Under the pieces are notes generated by a model. That model had not been told where the DNA came from and searched no databases. It saw only the letters and a list, made by a program, of their open reading frames with translations. From NCBI RefSeq assembly GCF_031755915.1, contig NC_083389.1:17663001-17727000 (forward strand): a DNA stretch of 64,000 nt, written 5' to 3'. The first letter of the stretch is position 1, and every line of letters begins with the position of its first letter. Of this stretch, positions 24,681 through 39,125 are shown in pieces. The position numbers and the translations under genes were made by a program. The stretch comes from Ziziphus jujuba. Taxonomy: Eukaryota > Streptophyta > Magnoliopsida > Rosales > Rhamnaceae.

Positions 24681-26167
24681 TATTATGACCTAATTAATAA
24701 TAATTTAGATTTAAAAAGATGTATATATATAAATATAGTTTTGCTACCATAAATGTCAAATTATATATAATTTACAGTGTATTGTATATATTTTATTTCA
24801 ATATTACATATAATTTAATTATAATCATTAATATGCATATCAGTATTCATTGGAATAAAATTATATATATATAAAAATATATATAATATTATTACCAACA
24901 ACAGTATATATATATATATATATACACACACAATATTCTATAATTGATGATATAATTATCAGTTTATAGTGAAAGCCTATTTGTGCTAATGGTCGATAAT
25001 AACTAACGCATAGAATAAATTGTGAAATCTTCAATCTTTGAATGAAATCAGAAATAATATAAATTTGTTATCTTTTCCTCTCATTCATTTCCTTTACATT
25101 GAATCAAACTGTTACATATAAATAAAAAAAATTATAAAATATATAATTAAAATAAAAAAAATGACTTTGGAGAGAATATGGAAGAAGAGTATGTTAGCAT
25201 GTGGCACACACTCTTATACTTTTATAGATTATATATAGATGTTGTTCAATTATTATCAATTAATATTAATAAACCATTGAAATTAATATTTTTGGAAATT
25301 TATAAAAATATCCCATTATTTTAAATTCTTTGCACAGACAATGGCAGTCTATTGTCACAATTTTTTCGAAACGACAAAACAATATTCTCATATATCAGAC
25401 CAAATTATTAAAAAAAAAAAAAAAAAAAAAATAATGCTAAGGTCATCAAAAACTTAAACTTTACCAACATATTTATCAAAGATGATACTATAAGGTGATA
25501 TATTTTAATTTTATGGGTTAAAAAATTAATATAATTTAAATATAGATGCATATAATTAAATATAAACTAATTAAATAATAATTTCATCATTTTGTAAATA
25601 TTTCGATAGACTTCTTGATTTTTTTTTATCATTATACATAAAAATATCATCTAATCTCATCAAATAAGATTCAATAATATAAGTTAGAATCATCAAATTT
25701 GTTTATTAACGATACAATACTAAATGATATACTAAGTGATATGATCTTATTTTATTTGATTCACTTTTTATCATTCTAGATTATATTAATTTGTCAGCGA
25801 CTAGCAAATTGTCAATAATTTGTTATTCAAAATTTGATTTAAAAAATTGGATAGCCTTACTTATTTAGATTTATGCAAATGCAATATTTTATATCTAAGA
25901 ATAAGAAAAACTTAGTTATAATTGTTGTACAGTATCACTCTCTACAAAGCTCATGAATCATGTGTCATATAATTCAATGATCTACAATTACATACAATAT
26001 CATGCGACGTTAAAATAGAACTTATAGGTGCTACAAAATATTAATTGTGTGTTCATTGTTAGAATTTTTTTTTTCCCCCCCTAAGAAGATGATTGTTTGG
26101 TTAAGCATAGAAGGGTAAATATGTCATTTTGGAAAAAATGAATTGACTATCAAAGTATGATTGGAAA

Positions 26168-26202
<35 letters not shown>

Positions 26203-29200
26203 CACAAAAAAAGAATAATACCACATAAAATGTTAAAAAAATTCTCTCTACCAAAAAAGCAAAAAAAAGAGCCTTAGCCATTTATCTCTCTCATTTTCTT
26301 CTTCTTTTGGGTGTATGTATGCCTAATCTTGGAAAGCATTGAAGCAATAAGACCTTAAAAAAATGTAGGTTTTTGGGACATAAATAATAATATCATGAAA
26401 TTTCCCAAAAATTGGAATCATTAAGATCCATGAGTACTCCATTCTTAATTTTCACCTATGATTATGAGGATTTTTTTTTTTTTTTTTTTTTTTTAGGGGG
26501 TATACTTTTAGGGGTGTGGATGAGCCCCATTGCCCATTTGGAAGAAAGTTATATTTTAGCAGGCGTGTTGATTAGCCCCGTAGAATGCAAGTTTCGTTTG
26601 GTGGTTGTTATGATTGAATCTTATCTTTCTCTCTTTTCTCTCACGGCCCAGACTTTGTCACTCTTTGCTTCCTCTCACTTTTTAGCTACCATTATACAAT
26701 TACACAATTTACATGCACTTCTTATTATTACCACTAAATACCAACCTCAGCCAAGTATTTTTCTACAAATTTCCTCATGCGTTTGAAAGCTTGTGGAAAA
26801 TAAAGCTCCATAATATTATCTGGGACCCTTTCCAGATATTTAATAGCAGAGTTTGGGACTTTCTCGATGTATATGCAAATGCAATGAATTCATCCACGCT
26901 TGAGAGTCCATCCCAAACCGTAATCAAAATTTCTATATACATTTTTTTAACTCTCTGTTATTGATCGGTGAAGTATGAGTAATGTGATTGTTTTGTGTTC
27001 TCATAGATACCATACTAAAAACAAACAAAAAAGAAAAAAAAAAAAAAAACAAATGAAAACACATGGATCCCACAAAAAAAATATTAAGTATTTGATGATA
27101 AATGATTTGTTATACCATATTATGTACAAATATAATAATTATATATATATAAAAGTTTTTCCATTACTAATTTCTCTGAAATATAATGAGTAAAATTTTT
27201 ATTTTATTGAACAAAAATCAGGTTAAAAAAATATCTCTACTAGTAACAAATATAAAATTTACTTTTAGTCTATTATTTTACCCTCCAAAATAATAAGTGT
27301 TTTTTCTTTTAGCCTAACCTACAAAATTTGTGACATTGCTCTCCAAACTATCTTTTTGTATCACATTACTTCAATCTTGCAATTTTTTTTCTAATGAATC
27401 TGACAAAATTAATCATATACAAAATTAAAATATAATATCATAAATTGGACAAAAAAAATATTATATCATAAATTAACTGTAAACAATGTACAAAAGTAAA
27501 ATATAATGTCATAAAATAGTTTTCAAACAAAATTACATATATAATTAATTTCATCCATTTGTCCTCCCAAAAGCAATGTGTACAAATTTTATAGTTTACT
27601 GGGGAAAATGAAAAATATTGCATAATTTAGGAGTAAAAATGATATAAACCCAACTTTAATATAAAAATTTGCACGAAGGGCTATTTCACTAAAATACAAA
27701 CAAATGAGAATCATTCTACTTAAAACATCTTCAATTATTAATATGAAGTGGGGGCATAAATATACAATGCATTTTAAAAGTGTTTCCGATTATAATGTGT
27801 AGAAGATTTATTATTATTATTAATTAATTATATATATTTTGTTAAATTTTTTTAAAATTAATTTTGAGAAAAATTTTAATTTAAAAAAAAATTATAATGT
27901 TCGATAGAGCTTTAAAAAATAGAAGGTCAATTTGATATTGTTTATTTTTTTCTTTTCCATGTCAGCTTAACAAAATGCAGTTAGGCCCATTAAAAGACAA
28001 TTTTTTTTTAAATAATTATTTATTTCTTTGATATGTAAAAAAATCTCACAACACACATAACTATTAAACTATTAAAGATGCTTTTACTTGCTCTTATTCA
28101 ACTTTACGTAGACGGAAATTCCAACAATTTATTAACTTGTTATTACATATAAGTCTCCTTCTTGGACCACTTATTGGATAAATTAAAAAAAAAAAAATTT
28201 ATCATAAAATTTTCAATAAACAGATTTCGATTGAAGTTATTGTATAAATAAAAAATACTAAGAGATTGGAATGAAACATGTTGCACTTGGCAGCGTATTC
28301 AATGGGGAATATCGCCGTAACAATTGGCTTTTCCAATAAGAGACAGACATTTCATTGACCCTTAAACAAAACTTTTCCAAATAGAATCCAAAGCAAACGC
28401 TTAAAATTTTTACATTTTTTACTTTGTTCTCCACTTTGGAACATCTATATCGTCCTCGCCTCTCTACGACCAACCATGTTATGTATTTGAATCGGACGGT
28501 CGGCCTATACGGGGCCCCGCTTTCACATACTGATCATATGGTGGAAGCTGACTCAAAATAAGTGAGAAACCAGGATTAACAAAAAGAATCCAACATTGCC
28601 TGTATTTTTCTTTTCTTTTGGTTTAATTTGGACAGAATTCGTGTAATCAAAAGATAAAAAAATAGTTGTCAAAAAGTTGAAAGAAATACTTCAATTTCTA
28701 TTTTCCTTATTCATCATTGTCCATGATTTTATATTTATCAATAAAATAATATAAAAATTGACATGTTTAAATTTTGTATTGGTAAAACCCAAAAGTCTTT
28801 ATAAATACTCAAAATCTATATACGAGAAAGTAAATCTATCTTCCATACAGTAACTAATTGGAAAAGTGTATATTTCCAGCGAAAGAATAAAAAAAAGAAA
28901 AAGTAACAAAATGGTATATGTGCCTGTTTCTTAAAAGCTATTTTGAGGGGAGACACCTACCAGTGTTGTAATTATCTGACTTGACACACTTTTTCGCAGT
29001 CACTGGCAGCTAATACCATGAACTTGGAACTCACAGAGAAAGAAAAAAGAAAAAAGAAAAAAATCTTCCTTAAATAAGAAAACGAAGGAAGAAACAGGAA
29101 GAGGAAGATGGAAATGTGTAAGTCGAAGTTATCAAAGTGTCTATGACTTTCAAAGGCATCGAATTCTTCTTTTCTTTTTATTTAAATTGGGGTATCCTTT

Positions 29201-29272
29201 TTCTCTTTTTGGCTGAGCATCTGAACATTAATTTTTGGCACCTTTATCTTTCTGCAATGTGCAGAACAGACC

Positions 29273-29312
<40 letters not shown>

Positions 29313-29603
29313 AACACACATGACATAAACATCAATCTTTTGGAATCACTCAGAGAAAATTAAAAGATGAAAACTAGACCAAATTTTCTAACCCCAAAAC
29401 GTGCAAATTAATTTACAAATACAGCCACCAAATATATATATATATATATATATGTCTGAACTTCAGCATTAAAACTATCACAGAAGTAAAAGGAAAAAAA
29501 AAAAAAAAATCTCAAACCAAACACCTTTCTTTATTATAAATTATAAATAAGATTAAAGCAAAAATAAACAAACTATAAACTTTAATTTAAATACCATGGT
29601 TAG

Positions 29604-30086
29604 CTAGTCTTTTGGATCCACAACATCTACACTTGCAGTGCAAGACAAAAACCTCTGGAAAATTCTTAACAAAGCAGCACAAGACAATTCCTTCACTTTC
29701 CTGAGAACCAAACACTTACTCCTCTTGCGACCTTTGGACTTCCCTCCCTTCTTAGTGCCGTGGCTCATTTTCTCCTTCACTCTGCCGAAACATTTCTTGG
29801 TTTTCTCTGGCATGGTCTCTTTCTTCGAGAATTTGTAGCTCCGGAGGTACATTTGCCGGCATGAAATGCTGTCCACCACCCTTGGATGGCAATGGCTATG
29901 GCCATGGCTGTGACTATGGCCATGGCCAGTACAACTACCATTACTCCTCCTGCCATTGGAGCTTACCGATTTCACGAACTCGGCATCGGATTCCGGCCAC
30001 TTGTAGAGGTTGATGTAAGTGGCTCGGACCGGCACGCGCGGATCACGTGCGTCGTTGACACAGTTTGATATGCAGACAGAGTTCAT
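29604..30086 (-). CDS. Small conserved-looking plant protein with His-rich stretch, function unknown
   Basis: Intronless 160-aa protein. The N-terminus (MNSVCISNCVNDARDPRVPV) and the central SCRQMYLRSYKFSKKET (residues 75-91) look like the conserved blocks of an uncharacterised eudicot family; that is recollection, not a search. Residues 54-67 alternate Gly/His/Ser (GHGHSHSHGHSHCH) and could bind metal. Residues 97-126 are Lys-rich and basic, which could be nuclear-localising or nucleic-acid binding. The C-terminus is LSCTASVDVVDPKD. No signal peptide or membrane helix. The start is the first ATG; a TATA box lies 78-83 bp upstream. GC content and third-position use differ clearly from the AT-rich flanks, supporting a real gene. 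Confidence 0.8.
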   Translation of the reverse strand: MNSVCISNCVNDARDPRVPVRATYINLYKWPESDAEFVKSVSSNGRRSNGSCTGHGHSHSHGHSHCHPRVVDSISCRQMYLRSYKFSKKETMPEKTKKCFGRVKEKMSHGTKKGGKSKGRKRSKCLVLRKVKELSCAALLRIFQRFLSCTASVDVVDPKD

Positions 30087-30163
30087 TGTTGTTCTGGGGC
30101 TGTTGTACCCCTGTTTTGAGTAAAGTTGGGGAGGTCAGAGGAGCTGTGTAATGGGTTTTTGGG

Positions 30164-30169
30164 TTTATA
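30164..30169 (-). promoter_or_regulatory. TATA box for the 29604-30086 gene
   Basis: TATAAA on the minus strand, inside AATTTATAAACCC, 78 bp before the ATG at 30086. This spacing leaves a plausible short 5'UTR of about 50 bases. Confidence 0.6.
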
Positions 30170-31634
30170 AATTGGGAAAATTTTTATTCAATTATTAAAA
30201 AAAAAAAAAAGAAAAAGAAAAGGAAAATACAAGGCTTAGAATGCAAGAAAAGGTGTAGAAAGAGAAGGATAATGGGGTTTGTTCTAGTGGAGGAATTTAT
30301 CATGTTATTATGTGAGATATATAGAATGATTTGGTATAATTAGCAATGACGGTGTTTTTGTTCTGTATGTGCTGTTAGGCATGAATTAGATGGCCTAAAG
30401 GAGCATCTATGTGTAATGACTGAAATACCCTTTGTATTGTACATGAAACAAATTTTGATATATGGTTATTTATATTATATGCCTTGATTTGAATGAATGT
30501 ACATAATGAATTAATAAATTTGATCCTAGGTGTTACAATTCATGAAAGGTGGAGTATTATTACAGGAACAGAGAGAGTGCTTTATGTCATTATAATCTTT
30601 TTTGGGCCAATTCCACCTTGGTTGGTTCTAGGTGTTGATAAGTAGATATTAGCTTTCATTGACCAAATAAATAATAAATCAAAGCAAATATAAGAGAGAA
30701 CATGCATTGAGAATGTGATTAAAAGGGTATAAGTTTGGTTTAATTTTGAAGAGAGACAATATTGGCCGTGTGATCCACCTAAGACTCGCCTTATACAAAG
30801 ATGCAAGTGTTTTAAGGTAGTGATTAAAGAGTGAGTAAGGATTAAAAAGGAAATTAAAAAAAAGAAAGAAAAAAAAAAAAGATACAACGCTGTTACCCAT
30901 GGAATTAAAACAAATTGATGATATAAAGAATAAATTTCAATAATATTTAAATCATAAAATTGTTAAATTGAACAACTAGTCCCTGTATAGTGAAGATTAT
31001 AGGAATCTTGTTAATATGATATATAAGAGCCTTTAAAGTTAAAGCAAAGATTGGTTATGTCCTTTTCAGCCCAAAAAAAAAAAAAAAAAAAAGATTGGTT
31101 ATGTTCTGACAGTGCCCTGTGGAGAATATGAAAAACCTTGGTTGCTGTGTCTCATTTAGAGACGAGTCAACTTGAAGTTAATTAAAATGGTTTCCAGGAA
31201 GAATTAAACAACTAATTCTTCAAGATCTTGGGAAGACAATAAAAGAGAAAATTAAAATAGAGAAGGGACTAATAAAATAAAATTAAAAATATAACTACTT
31301 TCTTGTTCATAATTAAAAAGATGAACTTTCTACAAATATCAATACTTAAGCTATAAATCTATATATATTTGCATAGTTTAGGGTTTATCTTTTTATTTTT
31401 GAAAAAGATTTTTCCTTCACAAAGATTTTTTTTTTTTTTACCTAAAAAAAGAACTTTATTAAGACAAATTGTTTATTATACATTATGAAAATTAGACATT
31501 CACGTTTACAATGTATTTTTATTTTTATTTTCCTTAGATTAATAGGCTTTTGTATAAACGCATCATAGAAAGCTTGACGAACTAATTTTTTGCTTGTTCA
31601 CGTTTTGGTTAGAGATGCTATGAAGATTTGTTCT

Positions 31635-31666
<32 letters not shown>

Positions 31667-33062
31667 TTTTTGGGTTGAGAAGCAATCCCATCAATTTTTG
31701 AGCAACAATATATTTCTTAATCAATGACTTTACTTTTAACCCTCTAATTGATAGCAGCGAGTCATTCTGATCTATCAGCTTCAATAGATCTATTTCTCTA
31801 ATGCATTTGACCCGGTCTTTCAATCCATATCGATGCATAAATTTGGTACAATGTTGTTAATATTTAGGAGAATAAATATTCAAGTTGGGTTTTCTTTATT
31901 TCTTTTACCATTCAATATTTGTCCAAAACGGCAGGCTGTTTGACATTATAACATTGACCTGTTTGATTACGTACGACAAAGAACAAGACAAAGTCTGCAT
32001 CCTTTGCTTTATATAAATGTGGGTGTGGGTGTAAGCAGTTTCTTTTTGGTGCATTAAGAATCTGACTAGACAGTCGATTTTTTTGCAACAGAGCTGGTCT
32101 TCCAACCTAAGGTGGGATTGTTCAGGACTGCAGGTCATGTTTTATTTGTGGAAAGTTTCTGGGTTCTTGGGCCCAATTCCATTGTTTGCACCCCAATTTC
32201 TTTTTCTTTTTTTTTTTTTTTCCTTTTTTTAATTTTTTTTTTAATAAATTAGAAAGGAAAATTTTATCACCAGACACTAATCAAATCTACGATCTAGGGG
32301 CTCTTATGAGTAATCATTGCTATCACTTCTAATTCAAATATACATTTTCATAAAAATGGTTTTAATCACACTACATTCTATACTAGAAAATGTAAAAGAA
32401 ATATTCTAGTGGTGCGAAAAGAACAACTCTATTAGATATCAAAGAGGCCTTGGCCAACCGAATGACAATGCTCATCAGGGGATAATTGCATTGTTTTCCC
32501 TGTTTAAAAGTTTTTGGTCGTGTTTCTGTCCGTTCCATAGCCCAAGTATTTTGCATTATGTCCTTCAGTTTTGACAAGTGGCTCTTTGATCAGATATTGA
32601 TGTTTGTGGGGAGGTGTATAGGCTGATGTCATACATCGATTAAGGATATAATAAACCCAAGTGAGATAATTTTTTATTAGACTTATGGATATATTTCTTC
32701 CTCTGCTACTTTCATCTATCAAAGTTAGCTATACTCTTTTATCATACAAAATAAATAAATAAAGAGTTAGCTATAGTCTTTAAGCCTTTGAGGTTCAGTT
32801 ACAACAAAACAACGACATAATGTAGAGTTGCTTTTGCTAGACAAAAATTTCTCCTAACACATATTTTTTTTTTTTTTTTTTGGGGCACAACATTTGTGTG
32901 TTCATGTTGATCGAGCAAATTCAATTGTCTGAAATTATATTTTGGAACATGGAGTGTCGAACATGGTTCTATAAATAAACGTTTCTAAATTGCCTTGTTT
33001 TTTTTTTTTTTTGGGTGGGTAAAAGAAATGTGTCTAAATTGTTTGGTTATAGTTTAGAAAAA

Positions 33063-33099
<37 letters not shown>

Positions 33100-36000
33100 T
33101 TTGGTTACAAAATACCGACAAAATTAAATGAAAATTCTGATCAACTCGCCAAAAATATTGTTATTTTGGGCCTACCTTTACTGTCCCTGTTAAAATTGTG
33201 GGCTGGTCTGGGCTTTTACTTTATTTGTAAATTTTAGGGTTCTTAAAAATTTGCTTAGAGGCAGAACCTTTATACTGCCACATCGATTAATTAAACTTTG
33301 CTTGAATTGGAATCTATAGTGACATCTAACAATCTTTCCTGAAAAGTTGGATTTCAGACACAAGTAAAAGAAATGTTAAATACTAAATATGGAAACTAAA
33401 AACGTTAAATATTATAATTTTAATCAAAAGTTTCCAAAGATAGAAAACAATTAAAATCCTTAATTATTATTCTTAGATCGATCGGTAAGTTTTCAGCTTG
33501 ACATTTTCTCGTCATGTTCTCTTCTGGTCATCTTCTCTTGCATCGCAAATGTTTTCAATCATGTTATGTAGTATTTGTTTTCTTACAAATGATAACCCAT
33601 CTGAAACTCCAAGAATGGCTTCTCATGAAGTTTGCCCAATAATTTGGAAAGTGCTGGTAAAACAGAAAATGCAGATATTTTGTTCTTTGTTATTACAAAA
33701 AACGAAGCATCATATTATGAAACAATCAACTGTATGTCAATCCTGTTAATTAAAGAGGGGAAAAAAAAAGAAAGGAAGGTAAACAGAATAATACCCACCT
33801 CCAATTTATTACTAAAAATTGTTTGACTTCTTGTAAACCCTTGGATCTTCCATGCGTACGGTACGTAGGGGCGAAAACATTTTCTCAGCTTTCTTACTAT
33901 ATAGGAAACTCAATATACATAACATAATGTATTTCCAAATTAAAATATTTGAGTATGAAGCAAAAGTTGTGCGTTGGACAAATACTCATGAAACAAGGAT
34001 TGTGTGATAAGGCATCATCACTATTGCTTATCTACTCCAAGCCAATAAAGTTGACCATGGAGCTCCAAAGTTCCTCCTACTGGTATTTTTAGCATTTTAG
34101 TTGGCTAAGGTGTTGATTGAGATATAAGAAACCAATTTTGCATGAATAGGATTTGAAAAACATCAAGACTGCCGGGCTTCTTGTATAATTTATTTAAAAA
34201 AATGAAGTTATTTGTAATTTAATACTTAATATTTTGGTCAATTGCATATTAAATTCTAAAATTTAAAACATTTTATATTGGACTTTAAAGTTATAATTAA
34301 TTTCACATAAATTAAATTCTGACTAATAAAAAATTTAAAGTTGAGAAAATTGACTAGTTTTCTAAATTTACAAACAATATGAGAAAAAATGATTAATTGA
34401 TTAATGAAAAAATTAATAATTTTTTATTTTTAAACTTTCTATTAGTGAATTTGATAATTAATTTGACAATTGGATTAATATGAAATAAATAATAAATTAA
34501 GAGCCTGAAGTGGGAGCATTTTAAATTTAAAATTTACATATGCAATCTGACCAAAATATGAAGAACTAAAATGCAATTAGCATTTAAAAACTTAAAAATA
34601 GCATTGTCTCCGTTTATGATAAACATCATAAGTGAGCTTCGTATTGGCAACTTAAGTGGATTGAAAGTAATGAGTTCACTTTCTCATATCAATTTTTAAT
34701 TTTAAAAGTAAAAAAGAAATTTTTAATTTTAAGTGACTACAAGTTTTAATTGAGATTGATGCTTAAAAGTCACTTGACCAATATCATGCATTCGGAAACT
34801 TTTCATAGTTTATTCATGATGGACGGTTGATGTGGTTGTTTGTTGCTAATATATAAGAGGCGCACTATTTGAAAATTATATATATATGTATATATATATA
34901 GAAATAAAAATGGGGGTCAAAGATGTTGCTTAAACACGTAAAACAACCAAAATTAATTAGCTGTTACCCAAGAAAAAGCAACAAGGCAAAAGACCAATAA
35001 AAGAAGTCATTTTAAATTACAAAGTCAATTTCTTTTGAAAAGAAAAGAACTAAGCCAATGGGTGATGGAACGGTGGCGGCCAACAATATATATAAATTAA
35101 GGTCACGATCTAAGTGTTACCTCAAAATAGTTCCATCTTCTAATTACAAAAACCATGAAAAGTTTAATTTTACTTAATTTTATTATTTTAAAATGTATAT
35201 ATATATATACATTATGTTTTGAAATGGAGTAATAAGCTGGGTAAGCATAGTCCACGCCAATGATTCCAAGTAGATAAACACCCAAAAGTTCAGTCCACAG
35301 CAGATATAACACCCATACCTAACATGTATATGAAAATATATAAATGAATTATGAATGAATACGATACACTTAAGATAATGAGTACTGAAACTCAAACAGC
35401 AAATGTTTCATCAACAAAAACGGCACGCTATCTGTGGAAATTGGGTTTTCGTGAAGACATTGAAGGCGTGTAAAGAAGAGATTAGGAAGCATAGCTCACC
35501 GTTCTTCCATGACAATTTATAGAAATGTTAATGAAAAGGGAAATACTAGCACAAAACGTCACGCATTTCAATATAATTTTATATAGGCATTTCGAATTTA
35601 TTAGAATCCAATTAATTTGGACATGTTCATGGAAATGTCCATTTCTAATGGGATTAAGCTCATATAAACAATGTTGAAAATATCCAATCAACGATTTTGT
35701 TGTTGCCAAAAAGAAATATGAATAAAAACAAAGGTTTTCTTTGATTTTGAAGCCTTGGTTCTCAGATTGTACTCTGCAGTTTCTTTCTCCTCCAATAAGT
35801 AATTTTGATACATATTTTCTTCTTTTTGAATTGTATATATATACTTTATATATAAATTTACCATATTTTAACAAGATTTATTACGAATTATACTAAGGTT
35901 TAAGTACAAACTTTATTTCTTAATTTGATAGAGTATGAAAATGTACCATAAAAAAATCTAGTGATGGTCATATATGCATAAAGATGCAGTTATAAAGATG

Positions 36001-36764
36001 CAGTTCCCAGTCAACTTTATTTTTAAAATTTTGATAAGACGGATAAGACCACAAGAGTTTGTGGGTCCCCTTTTTAATTATTTGTATGTCTTTTAGTAGT
36101 TTTGGGTTACATATTGCCATATTATTAGTAACAGTGGCTTTTGTTATGTACTGTATTGATTCTGCCCATTTGATTACATACTGTAATATTATTAGTGACA
36201 CTTGTTTTTACTAGTGGACTGACTTATAGGAATATATTTATACTTATTTAGATAATTAGTGGACCAAATGAAAAGAAATCATAAGTTTTTTTTTTTGGTT
36301 ACAAGAAATCATCAGTTAAAACATATATAAACCATAAACTATTCAATATTAATTCGCTATCGCTTTTCTTTTTTTTTCTTTTTCTTTTTTTTTTTTTTTG
36401 AAACAATATTAATTTCGCTATCTCAAATAGGAAACATAGAAGAAAGAAAAATATGTCGGGCAATGAATATGAAATTCCAAAGTAATTTGAAGTTGAAATG
36501 TAAAATTAGTAAAATGAATCGAAAACTCAAATATATCAATTTATTAAAAGAATTCTTAAGAATTGTTAGAAAATGTAGAGAGTTAAAAGAGAAAAAGCAC
36601 AAAAAAAAAAAAAAAAAAGGCTGTACAACTCTTCTCACCTACTAGTAATATGCATTACGTAAAGGTTGGATACTTACAATCACCAAACCTAATGACCCAA
36701 TCCTTTCCTTCCTCGTTTCCTTCTTTCTCAATATTCCCACAACATTTTGCTTCCTTTCTTTTTC
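30170..36764. other. AT-rich intergenic DNA
   Basis: No recognisable gene. Contents include (TTA)n at about 31640-31667, (AAT)n at 33067-33098 and several poly-T and (TA)n tracts. Stretches of more even composition occur near 32.4-32.7 kb and 33.48-33.83 kb with short overlapping open frames, and near 35.5-35.9 kb with a 130-codon minus-strand frame. None shows a domain or convincing splice structure; they may be decayed fragments. The last few hundred bases are the ABCG promoter. Confidence 0.45.
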
Positions 36765-36772
36765 TATATAAA
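36765..36772 (+). promoter_or_regulatory. TATA box of the ABCG transporter gene
   Basis: TATATAAA in CTATATAAATTC, 65 bp before the ATG at 36837, in a pyrimidine-rich leader. It predicts a 5'UTR of about 40 bases. Confidence 0.7.
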
Positions 36773-36836
36773 TTCTTCTCCCTCTGAGTTTTCCAACTAA
36801 AACCCAACCAACAGAGCCACACCACCACCCACACCC

Positions 36837-39125
36837 ATGTCTCGCGGGAGAGCTCCTCCAATATCTTCCACGCCACCACCACCGTCGGTCCCCGCCACCG
36901 CCGGCGGCGACTTCTTCCGCTTCCTCAACCACTCCCCAAACATGGAGCTCCAAGACTTCCGTCCCAGCAGAGGCCGTCAAAATCTCACTCTGGGAGAGCT
37001 TCTCAAGCGAGTTGAAGACGCACAGAACAATAACAACAATCCGGTTGATCACCACCATAGCATTCTCGAGCTCGGTTTCTCCTGCAACTCAGTTCCAGCT
37101 TCTTCTTCATACCCTTTTGTCCTTTCCTTCAATAATCTGACTTACAGAGTGAAAGTTAGGAGTAAAATGGCGTTCCCTTCATACTTTGGCCGGAAAACTT
37201 CATCAACTGTAGGTGGGATATTGGCGAATAATGATGACATGATGGGTGAAACGAAGACTTTGCTGAACAATATCTCCGGCGAAGCTAGAGAAGGAGAAAT
37301 CATGGCGGTTCTCGGTGCGAGTGGGTCCGGCAAATCGACGCTGATAGATGCTCTAGCCGATCGTATCGCTAAAGAAAGCTTGAAAGGGACGGTGAGTCTA
37401 AACGGCGAGGTTTTGGAATCGAGGCTGTTGAAGGTGATATCTGCTTACGTCATGCAAGACGACCTCTTGTTTCCGATGTTGACGGTGGAAGAGACGCTCA
37501 TGTTCTCGGCAGAGTTCAGGCTCCCTCGTTCCCTCTCTAAATCCAAGAAGAAAGCCAGAGTTCAAGCTTTGATCGACCAGCTTGGCCTGCGAAGCGCCGC
37601 CAAGACGGTGATCGGAGATGAAGGTCACAGAGGCGTCTCCGGCGGCGAAAGACGGCGGGTTTCCATTGGTACCGACATAATTCACGATCCTATTCTCTTG
37701 TTTCTGGATGAACCGACGTCGGGGCTGGACTCCACCAGTGCTTACATGGTTGTCAAGGTGTTGCAGAGAATTGCGCAGAGTGGAAGCATTGTCATCACCT
37801 CCATTCACCAACCGAGCTACAGAATTCTCGGATTGTTAGACAGCCTGATCTTTCTGTCCCATGGACAGACAGTTTACAGCGGCTCGCCGGCGAACCTCCC
37901 GTCGTTCTTCGCGGATTTCGGACATCCTATCCCTGAGAATGATAACAGAACTGAATTCGCTCTGGACTTGATTCGTGAACTCGAGGAAACTCCCGGTGGA
38001 ACAAAGAGCTTAGTCGAATTCAACAAGTCATGGCAAGCGACGAAGAATAATCAGCAACATCAAAACAAACATTCTGGCGTACTTAAACTATCACTCAAAG
38101 ACTCAATCAGTGCAAGCATTTCGAGAGGGAAATTAGTCTCGGGAGCACCCACCGACTCCAATCCATCCTCTTCGTTTGCCACATTTGCAAACCCATTTTG
38201 GATCGAGATGGCAGTGATAGGCAAACGATCGCTCACAAACTCTCGAAGAATGCCCGAGCTTTTCGGAATCCGATTAGGTGCGGTTCTAGTAACCGGGTTT
38301 ATATTGGCCACCATGTTTTGGGGACTCGATGATTCACCGAAAGGGGTCCAAGAACGCTTGGGATTCTTCGCGTTCGCAATGTCCACCACCTTCTACACCT
38401 GCGCCGAAGCCATTCCGGTTTTCCTCCAAGAGAGATACATCTTCATGAGAGAAACAGCTTACAATGCATATCGCCGATCGTCTTATGTCCTCGCTCACTC
38501 TCTCATTTCCATCCCTTCTCTCATCGTCCTTTCCTTAGCTTTCGCAGCCACGACCTTCTGGGCCGTCGGCCTCGCCGGCGGTCTCTCGGGCTTTTTCTTC
38601 TTCTTCTTCACCATCTTTGCCGCTTTTTGGGCCGGAAGCTCATTCGTGACGTTCCTCTCCGGCGTCGTTACCCATGTAATGCTTGGTTACACCGTCGTCG
38701 TTGCAATCTTGGCCTATTTTCTACTCTTCAGTGGGTTCTTCATAAGCCGGGATCGAATCCCGCCCTACTGGATTTGGTTTCATTATCTATCTCTTGTGAA
38801 GTACCCATATGAAGGTGTTTTGCAGAATGAGTTTGATGATCCATTGAAGTGCTTCGTTAGAGGGGTTCAGATATTCGACTCCACGCCGCTAGGGGCTGTG
38901 CCGGCCGCCATTAAAGTGGAGCTTCTGAAGAGCATGAGTGACACTCTTGGGACGAACATCACGAGCTCTACTTGCGTGACTACTGGAACAGATATACTAA
39001 AGCAGCAGGGGATTACTGATATAAGCAAATGGAATTGCCTATGGATTACCGTTGCATGGGGGTTTTTCTTCAGGGTTTTGTTTTATTTTACGTTGCTATT
39101 TGGTAGCAAGAATAAGAGGAGTTAA
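36837..39125 (+). CDS. Half-size ABCG (WBC) transporter, ABCG1/2/6/16/20 clade
   Basis: Intronless 762-aa half transporter with the nucleotide-binding domain first. Walker [10 protein letters not shown] lies at 160-168, Q-loop MQDD at 206-209, signature [10 protein letters not shown] at 267-276, Walker B ILLFLDEP at 286-293 and the switch His at 324 (IHQP). An ABC2 membrane domain with about six helices spans residues 460-680, and a further C-terminal helix ends in KNKRS. It must dimerise to work. Arabidopsis members of this intronless clade (ABCG1, 2, 6, 16, 20) act at the plasma membrane in suberin or pollen-wall precursor transport; the same role here is inference. The N-terminal 90 residues are low complexity (Pro, Asn and His runs). 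A (TTC)n stretch at about 38590 encodes six Phe in a row. The start is the first ATG after the TATA box. Confidence 0.95.
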   Translation: MSRGRAPPISSTPPPPSVPATAGGDFFRFLNHSPNMELQDFRPSRGRQNLTLGELLKRVEDAQNNNNNPVDHHHSILELGFSCNSVPASSSYPFVLSFNNLTYRVKVRSKMAFPSYFGRKTSSTVGGILANNDDMMGETKTLLNNISGEAREGEIMAVLGASGSGKSTLIDALADRIAKESLKGTVSLNGEVLESRLLKVISAYVMQDDLLFPMLTVEETLMFSAEFRLPRSLSKSKKKARVQALIDQLGLRSAAKTVIGDEGHRGVSGGERRRVSIGTDIIHDPILLFLDEPTSGLDSTSAYMVVKVLQRIAQSGSIVITSIHQPSYRILGLLDSLIFLSHGQTVYSGSPANLPSFFADFGHPIPENDNRTEFALDLIRELEETPGGTKSLVEFNKSWQATKNNQQHQNKHSGVLKLSLKDSISASISRGKLVSGAPTDSNPSSSFATFANPFWIEMAVIGKRSLTNSRRMPELFGIRLGAVLVTGFILATMFWGLDDSPKGVQERLGFFAFAMSTTFYTCAEAIPVFLQERYIFMRETAYNAYRRSSYVLAHSLISIPSLIVLSLAFAATTFWAVGLAGGLSGFFFFFFTIFAAFWAGSSFVTFLSGVVTHVMLGYTVVVAILAYFLLFSGFFISRDRIPPYWIWFHYLSLVKYPYEGVLQNEFDDPLKCFVRGVQIFDSTPLGAVPAAIKVELLKSMSDTLGTNITSSTCVTTGTDILKQQGITDISKWNCLWITVAWGFFFRVLFYFTLLFGSKNKRS

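Larger units (their letters stand above)
22582..29603. other. AT-rich intergenic DNA
   Basis: Very AT-rich, with numerous (TA)n, (TTA)n and homopolymer tracts. It includes the tandem duplications at 23697-24152 and 24177-24680 (listed separately), a (GA)n run at 29279-29308 and (TA)n at 29431-29452. Short open frames at about 26.4-27.2 kb and at 28258-28473 have no recognisable domain and run through low-complexity sequence. The end near 29500 probably carries the polyadenylation region of the minus-strand gene at 29604-30086. No gene is called. Confidence 0.5.

Noticed and set aside
29886..30068. Plus-strand frame starting with repeated Met-Ala
   Set aside because: Complement of the His/Gly/Ser codons of the minus-strand gene.
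35482..35874. 130-codon minus-strand frame
   Set aside because: AT-rich codons, no domain, no promoter or splice support.
36642..37058. 138-codon minus-strand frame at the 5' end of the ABCG gene
   Set aside because: Overlaps the ABCG leader and N-terminal low-complexity codons in antisense; low-complexity protein.
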